From Larkinella insperata (GTDB taxonomy: Bacteria; Bacteroidota; Bacteroidia; Cytophagales; Spirosomataceae), in the NCBI RefSeq assembly GCF_026248825.1, contig NZ_CP110973.1, forward strand, positions 6,407,501-6,471,500: a stretch of DNA of 64,000 nt, read 5' to 3'. Every line of letters starts with the position of its first letter. Within the stretch, counting starts at the first letter, position 1. Below are positions 41,278 to 52,700 of the stretch, one piece after another. The position numbers and the translations under genes are program-made. The notes under the pieces are model-generated. The model searched no databases and had not been told where the DNA came from. It saw only the letters and a list, made by a program, of their open reading frames with translations.

Positions 41278-43833
41278 ATGAAGCTTATTTTACCGATCCT
41301 ACTCCTGCTGACCGGCCCGGCAATCCAGGCCGCTACGCTGCAGGATTCGACTCGCACCCCCAAAGACTCCCTGCGCAGAATTCAACTGAACGAGGTAGTG
41401 GTGTCGGCTTCGCGGGTTCCGGAAAGCATCCTGAAGTCGCCGGTAAGCATTGAACGGCTTGACGCCCGGCAGATTCGCCAGTCTGCCCAACCCTCCTACT
41501 TCGACGCCATCGAAAACCTCAAAGGTGTTCAACTGCTGACCTCCAGCCTGGGTTTCAAGGTGTACAACACCCGGGGATTCGCCAATCCGACCAACGTCCG
41601 GTTTGTGCAGCTGGTCGACGGGCGGGACAACCAGGCTCCGCATATTGGTGCGCCCATTGCCAGCGCCCTAGCTCCCGCCGATCTGGATATTGAGCGCCTA
41701 GAAGTGCTGCCGGGCGCGGCCTCCGCCCTGTACGGATTGAACGCCCTGAATGGCCTGGTCAACCTCATCACCAAAAGCCCCTTTGATTCGCCCGGCCTGA
41801 GCATTAGCCAGAAAACGGGTGTTAACCACTTGAACGACCCAGCTACCGGTGCCCGACTGTTCAGCGAAAGCAGCCTTCGCTACGCCCACCGCCTGGGCGA
41901 CAAACTGGCGTTTAAAGTAAATCTGGTCTATCAGACGGGGTACGACTGGATAGCCCACGACCCCACGGATCTGAACCCCAGCGCCAATGCCTCACTCGGT
42001 CTGCTCGGTTCCGACAATCCGGGACGCGATCGGGTGAATGCCTACGGCGACGAATCGGCCAACCGTCGAACCCTCACACTGGGCGGCAAACGGTATGTCG
42101 TGGCGCGAACGGGCTATTTTGAAGGAGAAGCCACCGATTACCGGCTGCGCAACCTGCGCGGGGACCTGGCGCTGCATTACCGCATCCGGCCTAATCTGGA
42201 GGTTATTTACCGCTATCAGGGGGCCACGCTCAACAATGTTTACCAGCGTACCAACCGGTTTCGACTGGAAGACTACCGACTCGATCAGCATAGTCTGACC
42301 CTGCTATCGCCTTCGTTGCAAATCCGGGCCTACCGGACCCGCGAAAACACGGGCCGCTCTTACAACATCCGCTCGATGGCCGAAAACGTTGACCGAAGTT
42401 TTAAGTCCGACGATCAATGGTTTGCCGACTTTGGCCAGCAATTCAATGCCGGTACCGCTGCTGGAATGGCTGTGCCGCTGGCTCTTGAAGCCGCAAGGTC
42501 TGCCGCGGATCAGGGTCGTCCGCAGCCCCACACGCCCGCCTTCGACGCCGAGGTAGAACGGCTTCGCGCCATTAACAACTGGGATCAGGGGGCTGCCCTT
42601 CAGGTAAAGTCGTGGCTTTATCACCTGGAAGGGCAGTATGAACCCACCAAAACCTTGTGGAAAGCGCTGGCTGACCGGACCCAACTGCAGGTGCTGGCCG
42701 GTTTTGATTATCGCCAGTACGTGGTCTATCCCGACGGAAATTATTTCATCAACCCGGAAGCGCCGGGCACCAATCTGATTTACACCAAAGGCGGAGGGTT
42801 TGTGCAGGCTTCGCGCCCCTTTTTCAACGAAAAACTAAAGCTGACCGGCTCCCTGCGTATTGATAAAAACCGGTATTTCAACCCGCAGACCAACGGGCGC
42901 ATCGCGGCCGTCTTTTCGCCCGGACAGGCGCATCACCTGCGTATGGCTTACCAGAACGGCTACCGGTTCCCCTCGCTCTTTGAAGCCTTTTCCAATGTCA
43001 ATTCCGGCGGGGTCAAACGTGTGGGCGGGCTTCCGATCATGTCCAGGGGTATTTTTGAGCAATCGTATTTCCGGACCTCCATTGAGGCTTTTCAGACTGC
43101 CATCAACACCGACGTCAACGTCAACAAACTAACCACCCCGCAGGCCATCGAAAAAAACAAGGGACTTCTTAAACCGAACACGTACACCTACCTCAAACCG
43201 GAGCGGGTGAACAGCCTGGAACTGGGCTACAAAGGATTTCTGCTGGGCGGGAAATTGTACGTCGATGCCGATGGGTATTACAACATCTACCGGAACTTCA
43301 TGGCGCAGGTGGAAGCCAATATTCCGGCCGGCACCCGGCCGGATTCGCTGGCATACTACCTGGCCGACCGGACCCGCCAAAACCGCTACCGCCTGTGGAC
43401 CAACTCAAAAACCACCGTTTATAATTACGGGGCCAGCCTGGGCCTTCGTTACGTGTTTTCCCAGAACTGGATTGCTTCCGGCAACGCATCCCTGGCTCAG
43501 CTAAGCCGCAAGGAAAGTGGTGACGGGTTGGAGGAAGCCTTCAACACACCAAAATGGATCACCAACCTAAGCGTCTCGAACGCCAGTCTGTGGCACGGTC
43601 TCGGCTTCTCGGTCGCCTACAAACACCAGAGTTCTTTTTTGTGGCAGTCGTCGCTGGCAACCGGTATGGTACCAGCAATTCATACCGTCGACGCCCAGAT
43701 GAGTTACCGCATCCAGCGCCTACGACTCGACCTAAAACTTGGCGCCAAAAATTTGTCGAACCACCCCTATACCACGTTTGTCGCCGGTCCCAGCGTGGGC
43801 GGCTTCTATTATACTACCCTGACGTGGCATTAG
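41278..43833 (+). CDS. TonB-dependent receptor
   Basis: An 851-residue outer-membrane active transporter. A signal peptide (MKLILPILLLLTGPAIQA) is followed by the plug domain (LNEVVVSASRVPESILKSPVSIERL, the SxxVxVYD... plug strands, then RLEVLPGAASALYGLNALNGLVNLITK, near 45-165) and a 22-strand-type barrel ending in GGFYYTTLTWH with aromatic C-terminal residues. There is no N-terminal carboxypeptidase-like domain and no SusD partner gene, so it is not a Sus-type glycan system. A siderophore, cofactor or other ligand is more likely but cannot be fixed from sequence. Confidence 0.92.
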   Translation: MKLILPILLLLTGPAIQAATLQDSTRTPKDSLRRIQLNEVVVSASRVPESILKSPVSIERLDARQIRQSAQPSYFDAIENLKGVQLLTSSLGFKVYNTRGFANPTNVRFVQLVDGRDNQAPHIGAPIASALAPADLDIERLEVLPGAASALYGLNALNGLVNLITKSPFDSPGLSISQKTGVNHLNDPATGARLFSESSLRYAHRLGDKLAFKVNLVYQTGYDWIAHDPTDLNPSANASLGLLGSDNPGRDRVNAYGDESANRRTLTLGGKRYVVARTGYFEGEATDYRLRNLRGDLALHYRIRPNLEVIYRYQGATLNNVYQRTNRFRLEDYRLDQHSLTLLSPSLQIRAYRTRENTGRSYNIRSMAENVDRSFKSDDQWFADFGQQFNAGTAAGMAVPLALEAARSAADQGRPQPHTPAFDAEVERLRAINNWDQGAALQVKSWLYHLEGQYEPTKTLWKALADRTQLQVLAGFDYRQYVVYPDGNYFINPEAPGTNLIYTKGGGFVQASRPFFNEKLKLTGSLRIDKNRYFNPQTNGRIAAVFSPGQAHHLRMAYQNGYRFPSLFEAFSNVNSGGVKRVGGLPIMSRGIFEQSYFRTSIEAFQTAINTDVNVNKLTTPQAIEKNKGLLKPNTYTYLKPERVNSLELGYKGFLLGGKLYVDADGYYNIYRNFMAQVEANIPAGTRPDSLAYYLADRTRQNRYRLWTNSKTTVYNYGASLGLRYVFSQNWIASGNASLAQLSRKESGDGLEEAFNTPKWITNLSVSNASLWHGLGFSVAYKHQSSFLWQSSLATGMVPAIHTVDAQMSYRIQRLRLDLKLGAKNLSNHPYTTFVAGPSVGGFYYTTLTWH

Positions 43834-43930
43834 TCGCTCCTGGTTAGTTGACCCTTCTGAAACACGCCCCAAAGCGTACTCGACACACACCATACCCTAG
43901 CAGAATTGTGTGTTGGGAGTAGGGATTGGG

Positions 43931-43974
43931 AAAAGCAACGGGCTGGCCGCTAGGTTACCAAGCCCGTTGCTTTT
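43931..43974. terminator. Bidirectional terminator between convergent genes
   Basis: Fourteen-base perfect arms, AAAAGCAACGGGCT (43931-43944) and its complement (43961-43974), with A- and T-runs at the base so that it works for both the TonB receptor gene and the T9SS gene ending at 43978. Confidence 0.9.
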
Positions 43975-43977
43975 GTT

Positions 43978-46900
43978 TCATTGAAGTTTCACCAGTCTAA
44001 ACCGTCTCGCTCTTTTCCCCTCTCCCAGTTGCAGGATGTACAGACCCGCTGGCCACTGCTTGCCCGCCTGAATAATCTCCTCCGTCTGCGGCATATCCTC
44101 CGCGTTAAAAATCAGTCGTCCGTAAGCATCATGAATGAATACAGGCATTTTGCCGCCGTATCTTCCCTGCACCTTTAGGGTAAACGATTCGCGGAACGGG
44201 TTGGGGTAATAGAGTACCTCCATCTCATCCCCGTCGGCGTTGGCTTCAACCCGGCCCTGCGGGGTTTGATTAATCACAGTAAAGTTCAGGGTCAGCGGAG
44301 TGCCCACCGAGCCGGTTGCCCCCGCCCCCGTGTAAGGCGTCACCGTCAGGCTGTAACTGCCCACCGGCGGAATCCAGTTGTTGTAGTCGCCGTTGCTGTC
44401 GCCAAACAACGAATAGGGCGCCCCCGTCTCGGTCTGGGTGCGGTTCTGACGACCACTCAGCACCATCCGCACCGAGCCCACCGTGGCCGGGGACGTGTTG
44501 GCCCGCAGGTTCAGGTTGCGCGAAGCCAGCGTGGCCAGGTTGATCTGCTCACCGTTGCTCAGCAGCCTGATCTGCTGATCCGTGGTGGCATTCATCAAGC
44601 TCACACTCACCACGACAGGGCCCGTCGAGCCGGCCGGGTTGACCGTTATGCGGATGGTTTCCTGCTGGCTCAGGGCTGGCGAGCCGTTGTCGGTCACCCG
44701 GATGGTCAGGCTGAAGCTGCCGGTGGTGGTGGGTGTCCAGCTAAAGGCACCGGTGCTGGCGTTGATGCTGGCATCGGTTAGGCCGCTGACGCTGTAGGTG
44801 AGCGTCTGGGCGGGCAGGTCAGTGTCGGTGGCCTGGGCGGTAAAGCTCAGCGGCTGGCCCACCACGGCGGTTTTACTGCCGATGCCCGTCAGCACCGGCG
44901 CGGTGTTGACGGTCTTGATCGTAATGACAAAGCTATCACTCACGCTCCCTCCTTTACCGTCACTGGCGATGACCTTGATGGATAGGCTGGCGGGGTTTGC
45001 ACTGGTGGGCGTTCCGCTAAAGGTGCGGGTGCTGGCGTTGAAGCTTAACCAGGCCGGAAGAGCCGAGTTGTTGTCCAGCGTGGCACTGTATGATAAACCG
45101 TCTCCATCCGGATCGGTGAAAGCCGTTGCGCCAAAACTGAAAGCGAAGCTGCTTCCTACCTGTACCACCTGATCGGCCAGGGCACTGCCTACCACCGGTG
45201 GCCGATTACTGATAGCCTGCTCGACCACAGTAAAGTTCAGGGTCAGCGGGGTGCCCACCGAGCCGGTTGCCCCCGCCCCCGTGTAAGGCGTCACCGTCAG
45301 GCTGTAACTGCCCACCGGCGGAATCCAGTTGTTGTAGTCGCCGTTGCTGTCGCCAAACAACGAATAGGGCGCCCCCGTCTCGGTCTGGGTGCGGTTCTGA
45401 CGACCACTCAGCACCATCCGCACCGAGCCCACCGTAGCCGGGGACGTGTTGGCCCGCAGGTTCAGGTTGCGCGAAGCCAGCGTGGCCAGGTTGATCTGCT
45501 CACCGTTGCTCAGCAGCCTGATCTGCTGATCCGTAGTGGCATTCATCAGGCTCACACTCACCACGGCAGGCCCCGTCGAGCCGGCCGGGTTGACCGTTAT
45601 GCGGATGGTTTCCTGCTGGCTCAGGGCTGGCGAGCCGTTGTCGGTCACCCGGACGGTCAGGCTGAAGCTGCCGGTGGTGGTGGGTGTCCAGCTAAAGGCA
45701 CCGGTGCTGGCGTTGATGCTGGCACCGGTTAGGCCGCTGACGCTGTAGGTGAGCGTCTGGGCGGGCAGGTCAGTGTCGGTGGCCTGGGCGGTAAAGCTCA
45801 GCGGCTGCCCCACCACGGCGGTTTTACTGCCGATGCCCGTTAGCACCGGCGCGGTGTTGGTAATCGCTTCGGACGTTACCTTTATCAGATCCCAGGTCGC
45901 CGTAAAGGGGGTTGAATTTAGGGACGTGCACACAATCCCGACTGCCAACGCCCGGACGCCCTGGATAGCTTCCAGCAACGGCCCACTAACGGCAATAGAA
46001 GACCCAAGATCCGTTAGGGCGCCCCCGTCTTTGGCATACCTGGGCTGCACCCGGCCCGTCGATTTATTGACCGACAGAAACAAATCAAGCGACCCGCTAG
46101 GCAGCCCCCCCGGCAAATTATACGTAACGCTGCTGGCCACTCCGTTGCTTTCATACACCACTTCAATGCCCCCCGTACCACCATCGGCCGCTAGTGCCAC
46201 TTTCACGTAGTTATCCTGATCGCCCACGCCAATGTACAAACCCTGCGATTGGTGGTACTGAGGAGTCCGGTTATTGAAAAAAGGTCCCAGCAGCCGGGTC
46301 TGCACCCTGAAAGGTCCGGGCGTGCTATTGGTGTTAACCCCAAACTGAAAACCGTTTTCCTGCGTGTTTACAGCCTGAAACGGATCACCCGCCGTAGCTT
46401 CGACCACCGAAAAGGCCCCCACGGCTCCACCAGCCACCAGGTTGTCTTCATCAAACAAGTCCAGGTAATTGATCCCTGTGACCTTGGGCAGCATCAACCC
46501 CGTGAAACCCAAGCCGAATAATCCCGTGCCCGGATCGTTGTTGAACAGATTGTACTCAATCGGTAAGTTCGTGCTCAGACCGTTGGCCGCATCCAGGGGA
46601 AAGTAGTCGACATCGTCATTGAGTCCGTCGTTATCATCGTCCGGATCATTGAAGTCGGATACTTTATCCCCGTCGGCATCGCTCGGGCGGCTGGAAGAGG
46701 AACAAGGGTTAGAGGCATTGTCAATTTCATCGGCATTGCTGTAGCCATCTCCATCGTCGTCAAACGCCGTGCTGTAGGCCGCCGAGCAGCCCCCACCACC
46801 TCCTTCGGGTTCGAAAACGTAAATCTGATTCTGCAAATAACACACCACCCAGACCGTGCCGGGAAAGATGTCATTGTCGCCCTGAGCGGTGATGTCCAAG

Positions 46901-48528
46901 GGCTGCGAACCGAAGTTGGAAGCAAACGGCAGGTCCAGGTTCCTCTTCTTGGCTCCCAGACTGTTGGTCACCCCTGTACCACTGGCATTGAGCGTAATCT
47001 TCTGGATGGTCCCGTCAAAGGAAGCCACCAGTAAATGACCTTTTAATGCATTGTTGAAACTAGAAGACGTATACTCGGTAATGCCGTTGGTAGATACCGT
47101 ATAGGTTACCAAGGCATTATCTTTCTCCCCCGGATTCTGAAAGTCCCCCTCAATGGGGTGTGCCATGCTCAGAGGCACCGGCGGCCAGTCCGATGGCAGC
47201 GGGTTGGCCCCGCTCGTGCTGGTGCGCCACACCCCGCTCGTGCCGTTGTGGGTGTACAATCCCGCCCCCGCTGGGTTGGCCCGGATCGGGTGCGGATGCC
47301 CCCCGTAGAAGCTGCCCGCCACGTAATTATTCAGATCGCCCACGTAGTGGAAGTTGTCCAGGTTGTTCACCTTTGGATCATTCGGCCCCGCCCCCGTCGA
47401 GCCCGGCTCGCCGGCCACGTAGTTGTTGGTGGCCGTACCCACCCCCTCACTGGCCGGATGACCGCCCCAGCCCGGGTTGGCCCCGTTGTCGGTCACGTAC
47501 ATCTTGCGGGACCGGGTGATCACCAGATCATAGGCGTTGCGAAACCCACTGGCAAACACCTGCACCGGACCTCCCGCCACCAGCTTGGCCTGGTTCAAGC
47601 CGTCGTTGCCCCCAAACGGATCGTTGGCGTCAGGGTTGCCCGGCCGGTCGGGGTCGTCGAGCGTGGGCAGGTCATACTTGTAAGCCGTGTTGCCACTGCC
47701 CCTGGTGGGCAGCGCTTCGATCACCGCCAGGTCAATCGACAGCACACAGGCCGCCAGGGCATACTCGGGCGTGTAGGCAAAGTTGGTCGAGGGAGACCCC
47801 GCGTTGGTGTGCCCCCCCACCACCAGGTAGAGCCGGGTGCCGTCCAGTTGCAAGCCGTTGGTGGCGTGGTTCTCCTCGGAGCGGGGCAGCCCCCGCACCA
47901 GGTCGACTTTCACCCAGCCCGTGGGGGTTTTGGTCAGTTTGGAGACGATGCCCGAGTTGGTGTCCAGGTTCAAATCGCCCTCGGGTCCGCCGATGCGGCT
48001 GTCGCTGGAGGAGACGTAGAGGATGGGGCTGCTGGCGGTGCCGCTGACCAGCAGGCCGGTGACCTGTCGGGTGGTGACCGCAGGGGCCAGTGAGCCGTCG
48101 TCGTTGTGGTTGGGGATGGTGTTGATGAGGCTGATGGTCTCCTGGCTGGCGATGGCGTAGTCGTTGGGGGCGTTTTTGACGATGGTCAGGACCTTGATCA
48201 GGCCGTTCTGCTGGGCCACGTAGAGTTTGCCGTCAGGTCCAAACTGTAGAGAGGTGGGGTTTTTCAGGCCGGCGGTGATGTCGAGTCGGCCGTTGGGGTT
48301 GTCTTTCAGCAAACTCGACTTGAAATTAAAACTAGCGTTTTTGACCTGCTCTTTAGAAGGCTTGGCGTTGCGTACTTTTTTAATCAGTTTATATAAACCC
48401 CTGAATTTATTCTTATCAGGTCCTTTGCCCTGTCCCCAGGCGTCCGGAGCGTTGAAACAGGTAACGAGCGCCAGCCATACGCAGATACTGTTCATCACCA
48501 ATGTGAATCGGGTAGATGTATTTTTCAT
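43978..48528 (-). CDS. Giant T9SS-secreted protein: sorbosone-dehydrogenase-like propeller, TSP3 and Ig-like repeats
   Basis: A 1516-residue extracellular protein. It has a signal peptide (to ~33) and a basic linker. A beta-propeller (~80-560, GLKNPTSLQFGPDGKLYVAQQ..., VFASGFRNAYDLVITRSRKMYVTDNG) resembles glucose/sorbosone dehydrogenase propellers. A calcium-binding TSP3-like stretch (~590-640, DDDGDGYSNADEID, DADGDKVSDFNDPDDDNDG) is followed by a lectin-like region (~680-870), then cadherin/Ig-like domains containing two nearly identical ~210-residue units. A T9SS type A sorting domain (EVLYYPNPFRESFTLKVQG ... LYILQLGEGKRARRFRLVKLQ) closes it. Whether the propeller is a PQQ enzyme or only binds carbohydrate cannot be told. 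Confidence 0.85.
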   Translation of the reverse strand: MKNTSTRFTLVMNSICVWLALVTCFNAPDAWGQGKGPDKNKFRGLYKLIKKVRNAKPSKEQVKNASFNFKSSLLKDNPNGRLDITAGLKNPTSLQFGPDGKLYVAQQNGLIKVLTIVKNAPNDYAIASQETISLINTIPNHNDDGSLAPAVTTRQVTGLLVSGTASSPILYVSSSDSRIGGPEGDLNLDTNSGIVSKLTKTPTGWVKVDLVRGLPRSEENHATNGLQLDGTRLYLVVGGHTNAGSPSTNFAYTPEYALAACVLSIDLAVIEALPTRGSGNTAYKYDLPTLDDPDRPGNPDANDPFGGNDGLNQAKLVAGGPVQVFASGFRNAYDLVITRSRKMYVTDNGANPGWGGHPASEGVGTATNNYVAGEPGSTGAGPNDPKVNNLDNFHYVGDLNNYVAGSFYGGHPHPIRANPAGAGLYTHNGTSGVWRTSTSGANPLPSDWPPVPLSMAHPIEGDFQNPGEKDNALVTYTVSTNGITEYTSSSFNNALKGHLLVASFDGTIQKITLNASGTGVTNSLGAKKRNLDLPFASNFGSQPLDITAQGDNDIFPGTVWVVCYLQNQIYVFEPEGGGGGCSAAYSTAFDDDGDGYSNADEIDNASNPCSSSSRPSDADGDKVSDFNDPDDDNDGLNDDVDYFPLDAANGLSTNLPIEYNLFNNDPGTGLFGLGFTGLMLPKVTGINYLDLFDEDNLVAGGAVGAFSVVEATAGDPFQAVNTQENGFQFGVNTNSTPGPFRVQTRLLGPFFNNRTPQYHQSQGLYIGVGDQDNYVKVALAADGGTGGIEVVYESNGVASSVTYNLPGGLPSGSLDLFLSVNKSTGRVQPRYAKDGGALTDLGSSIAVSGPLLEAIQGVRALAVGIVCTSLNSTPFTATWDLIKVTSEAITNTAPVLTGIGSKTAVVGQPLSFTAQATDTDLPAQTLTYSVSGLTGASINASTGAFSWTPTTTGSFSLTVRVTDNGSPALSQQETIRITVNPAGSTGPAVVSVSLMNATTDQQIRLLSNGEQINLATLASRNLNLRANTSPATVGSVRMVLSGRQNRTQTETGAPYSLFGDSNGDYNNWIPPVGSYSLTVTPYTGAGATGSVGTPLTLNFTVVEQAISNRPPVVGSALADQVVQVGSSFAFSFGATAFTDPDGDGLSYSATLDNNSALPAWLSFNASTRTFSGTPTSANPASLSIKVIASDGKGGSVSDSFVITIKTVNTAPVLTGIGSKTAVVGQPLSFTAQATDTDLPAQTLTYSVSGLTDASINASTGAFSWTPTTTGSFSLTIRVTDNGSPALSQQETIRITVNPAGSTGPVVVSVSLMNATTDQQIRLLSNGEQINLATLASRNLNLRANTSPATVGSVRMVLSGRQNRTQTETGAPYSLFGDSNGDYNNWIPPVGSYSLTVTPYTGAGATGSVGTPLTLNFTVINQTPQGRVEANADGDEMEVLYYPNPFRESFTLKVQGRYGGKMPVFIHDAYGRLIFNAEDMPQTEEIIQAGKQWPAGLYILQLGEGKRARRFRLVKLQ
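44275..44908 (-). repeat. Internal duplication, copy A
   Basis: A 634-bp unit nearly identical to 45226-45859, offset by exactly 951 bp (317 codons). Only a handful of single-base differences are visible (for example 44582-44595 against 45533-45546). It encodes an Ig-like unit beginning VLTGIGSKTAVVGQPL and a second unit ending TPLTLNFTV. Confidence 0.92.
45226..45859 (-). repeat. Internal duplication, copy B
   Basis: Second copy of the 634-bp unit, in the same frame as copy A. A different ~105-residue Ig-like domain (SNRPPVVGSALADQ...) lies between them. Such a direct repeat can expand or contract by recombination. Confidence 0.92.
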
Positions 48529-49742
48529 CTGATTTCAGTAAGTGAATGGTTAATTAAGAAACAGGAGGTTGAGATAATAAAGCAACGTGTAAGACGCAGG
48601 AAACTGAACGTTTGGCGTTTCAGCTATTTTCTCGATTTAGATGGCGTTAAGAATTTTGTCGCCTGATGCGTTGTATAAGGAATAGGCCTCTTACCAGTAG
48701 TTATCAAATCGATACTATTCTTTCGCAGGGTTAAGAATATTTAACTATATGACCTATGATTATCAATAAAGTATCAACAATTTTTTACTTCTTAGCTAAT
48801 TTAACTACTTATCTATAATAAGAACCTTTTGAATTATCGATACCAATAAGCCGTAAAATCCTTAATTATACTTATAACAGTCGTGTTCGACCTGGACCAT
48901 TTACTGAACATACCTAAAAAACTTTAACTTGGTTTAACATATGTAAATAAGACTCCCCTACTATGTTTTGCCGGTTTATCTCTCGTTTTACTATCAATGC
49001 TTTAGACCTTCCATCGACAGGCTTATTTCGACTTAACGGGATACTACAAACCGCTTAAAACCTAATTACAGGTATTAATCGATGCTGACAACTTCGTCAA
49101 AAAGAATTCAAAAGTAGACCTTGAATAGTAGGGGAACTATAAGAAAAAAGACAAATCCTATAAATTTAGAAGCACACTTTCATTCCAAAACGGTTTGGCG
49201 ACAGGTAATAGAACCTCAATAGTTGATATATCATAAACAGAAGTCTAACTATTACAAACTTCGATACCAGGTTTTCTTACGTCATTCAAATGCCTTTCAA
49301 TACTAGATAAACAACTTAAAACCCTAAACTATAAACTGCAAAACCTGCTAGAAGCACATTATTTTTAGCCCCCCTTTTGCATCATTAGTAATCTGTATAG
49401 TAAAGCGAACGTACAGAAAGAATGGAGAGAAAAAATGCCAATCGAGAAAACACAATGGTATTTTTTCTCATAAAATCGACTACCATCCAATTGCTACAAA
49501 TAGAGAAAAACAATCGAAAAGACAAGAATTAAGGGCATTGCAAAATATGGATAGCTGGAACGGTAGATAACTATATCGAATTACTTACTCAGAAAACCCT
49601 CAGATATAACAAAGCCTACTTATATTGTATGGTACAAAAAACTACAAATACCTATCATTTAAAATACTACTTCAGCACAAAATATAAGTATATGTAATCT
49701 AGCGCCTTATCTATTTGATAAAACGTTTTGCGAGTATAGAAA
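48529..49742. other. 1.2-kb AT-rich intergenic region between divergent genes
   Basis: No frame here looks like protein on either strand. Base composition is clearly more AT-rich than the flanking genes. It would contain the promoters of the divergent T9SS gene (start 48528) and the hybrid regulator (start 49743). I could not identify a TAnnTTTG element, tRNA or riboswitch within it. Confidence 0.6.
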
Positions 49743-52700
49743 ATGAAATTCTTTGCGAAGATTTATTGTCGAGTGTTGTGGGCATTCTCTCTGTTGCTGA
49801 CCAATTGTTCTTTGTTCGCGCAATCTAGTCAACTACCCCGCCCTGTACCCATTAATTATCAGCAAGGACTACCCCAGGCATTCGTTACCTCAATCGTACA
49901 GGACCAGCAGGGCTTCATCTGGGTAGCCACCCGCGATGGCCTTAGCCGCTTTGATGGTCACCAATTCAAAACGTTTCAACCCTCAACCGATGGCCGTCCT
50001 TCATTATCCTATACAAGCATTACCAAGCTCCAGGTTGACGACCAGGGCCAAATCTGGATTTTCACCGAGCAGGGCGGCATTGACATGCTCAATCCGGAAA
50101 CTGAACTCTTCACTAATTTCTCGCAATTGCCGTTCTTTCAACGCGCCTTCGGAAAGCGTTCCATCCTGGGTTTTTACCCCGATCATCACAACCGGCTCTG
50201 GGTTTCTTTTGCGAACGATGGTTTGGCCTGTATTGATTTGAAAACCCGCAGATTTCGCTGGTTTCCGCCGAACAATCATCCTACAACCCTTACGTTAGCC
50301 GGCCGGAGTATACTGGAAGATCGATTCCAGACGGTCTGGATTACAACCAATACCGGATTGGCCTACTTTGATGAAAACACCCAACGGTTTGTGGCTAAAT
50401 CGCCCGACAATCTGCCCGAAAAAGACCGAATTCATACCCTTGATCAACGGCCTACCGGTGAGTTGATCCTCGGCTCTGACAATTTTTTTTCCGTCTGGGA
50501 TGCGCGCAACGGTACGCTTCGACCGCACGCCTTGCCGGCTAAAAGTGAAGGAAAAAACTACTGGGGCTTCCAGATAGCCCGTGACAGCCGGGGAGTTATA
50601 TACGCAGCCTACCGGAATTATCTTTTCCGGTACACCGAAGAACGCGGCCCTCAGATTATTGCCCATTTTCCCCAGTTCTCCAAACGGTGCCTTAGTCTGT
50701 TCATCGACCAGTCGGATGTGCTCTGGATGGGTACAGACGGGTCGGGTATTCTTAAATACGATCTGCGGGCGCATCAGTTTCAGACCGCCAGTTACGAAAC
50801 CGCCTTCTTCCAGGATCTGCTGCATTCGTGGCTGGCGGCCTCCCCGCGACTTTCTGCCGACGAATTGGCTGTCGACCCCTACTTTTTTCGCTATACAATT
50901 GACCAGCAGGGCGTAATTTGGATGAACACGGGTTTGGCAACTTGTTACCAGCTTGATCTGGCGACGCGTCAGCTACGGAAGCTTCCCTTGCCCGCCCGTT
51001 GGCCCAACAGCCCCAAGCCCACCAAGCCGATGGTAACCGATGAACAAAACCGGGTGCTGGTGCTGGATGCCGGTCAGCTATGGCGCTATGAGCCCGACCA
51101 AAAGGAGTGGGTTCGCCTGCCTCACCAGTTTGATCCCGCCCTAACCGGAGAAGTGGTGCAGATGGTGATTGATCCGCGGGCTTTCTGGCTGGCGACCGCC
51201 CAGAACGGACTTTTCCGGCTGGATCGGCGCACCAATCAGCTCCGTCAGTTTACCCACCAACCCACCGTCGCCACCTCGCTGAGCAGCAACATTCTAATCA
51301 GCTTGTCGGACGATCCGGAACGTCCGGACCGCCTGTGGATAGGTACTTTCGGGAGTGGCCTTAGCATATTTGATAAACGAACCGGCAGGAGCCGTCGCCT
51401 GACCACCGCGAACGGTCTTCCCAATAATGTGATTTATTCGGTTATTCCGGACCAAAATAGGTATCTGTGGATGGGGACCAACCAGGGGCTGTGCCGCCTG
51501 AACCGCCGAACTTTTCAGACAAAAACTTACACGCACGAGGATGGGTTGCTGGCCGACGAATTCAACCGATTCCACTACCTGAAACTCCCCAACGATTCCA
51601 TCATCTTGGCGGGTCTGGAAGGCTTTACGGCATTTCATCCGGCTAGGTTGGCCGACGACCACTTCCAGCCCAGAGTGGAACTGACGCAACTGATGATCCA
51701 TAACAAAACCATCGCGTCTGGCGATGAATCGCCCCTGACTCAGCCCATTCAGGGGGTCGACCGGATTGAGTTGCCCCACAACCAAAACTTTCTGACCATC
51801 CGGTTTGCGGCCCTTCAGTTCAACAATCCCCCCAAAAATCGCTACCGTTACCAACTTCAGGGCCTGGACGACAACTGGATTGAAACCGATCAACCCCAAA
51901 CCGTCTATACGTCGTTACCGCCGGGGCGGTACACCCTGCTGCTGAACGCGTCGAACACCTCCCGTATCTGGAGCTCCCAGGTGCGTCGGTTGTCCGTCAT
52001 CATTCATCCGCCTTGGTGGGCGACCTGGTGGGCGTATGGGTTGTACGTGCTGATCGTTGTGGGCCTGGTCTGGGCGTTTGTCCGCTCGTACATCAACCGC
52101 CTGCGGTTACGGCAGACGATGCAATTACACCTCCAGAAAATTGCCTTCCAGAACAAAGAGACCCAGCAACTCAGGTCATTGGATGAGCTAAAAACCCGCT
52201 TTTTCACCAACATTACCCACGAGTTTCGCACGCCCCTGACTCTGATTATGGCCCCGGTCGAATCCTTACTGACCGACTTGCAGGATACCACCTATGCCAA
52301 ACGGCTGGGCCTGATCAGCCGGAATGCCAAACAGCTACTGGGGCTTATTAATCAGTTGCTGGAATTGACCAAACTCGACGCCCACCTGATGCTCGTGGAG
52401 GAAACCATTGGCTGGCCGGGGTCTTTTGTCAAAAGCCTGGTTCAGCCCTTCGAAGAACTGGCGCAGGCTAAAAACATTCAACTGACTTACACCTCCGAGG
52501 TCACATCGCCTTACTGGTTCGACCGCGAAAAACTCGAGCGAATTATCAGCAACCTGGTGTCCAATGCCATCAAGTTTACCACCAGTGATGCAACTGACGG
52601 CACGATGGGAAAGGTGGCCGTGCGCCTGGCGGAAAAGAACGGCCTTCTGCTGACGGTAACCGACACGGGGATCGGCATCCCGCCCAAGCAGCTTCCTCAT

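Noticed and set aside
47158..48093. 311-codon frame antisense to the giant T9SS gene
   Set aside because: His/Arg/Val-rich composition typical of antisense reading; the coding strand carries clear propeller sequence.
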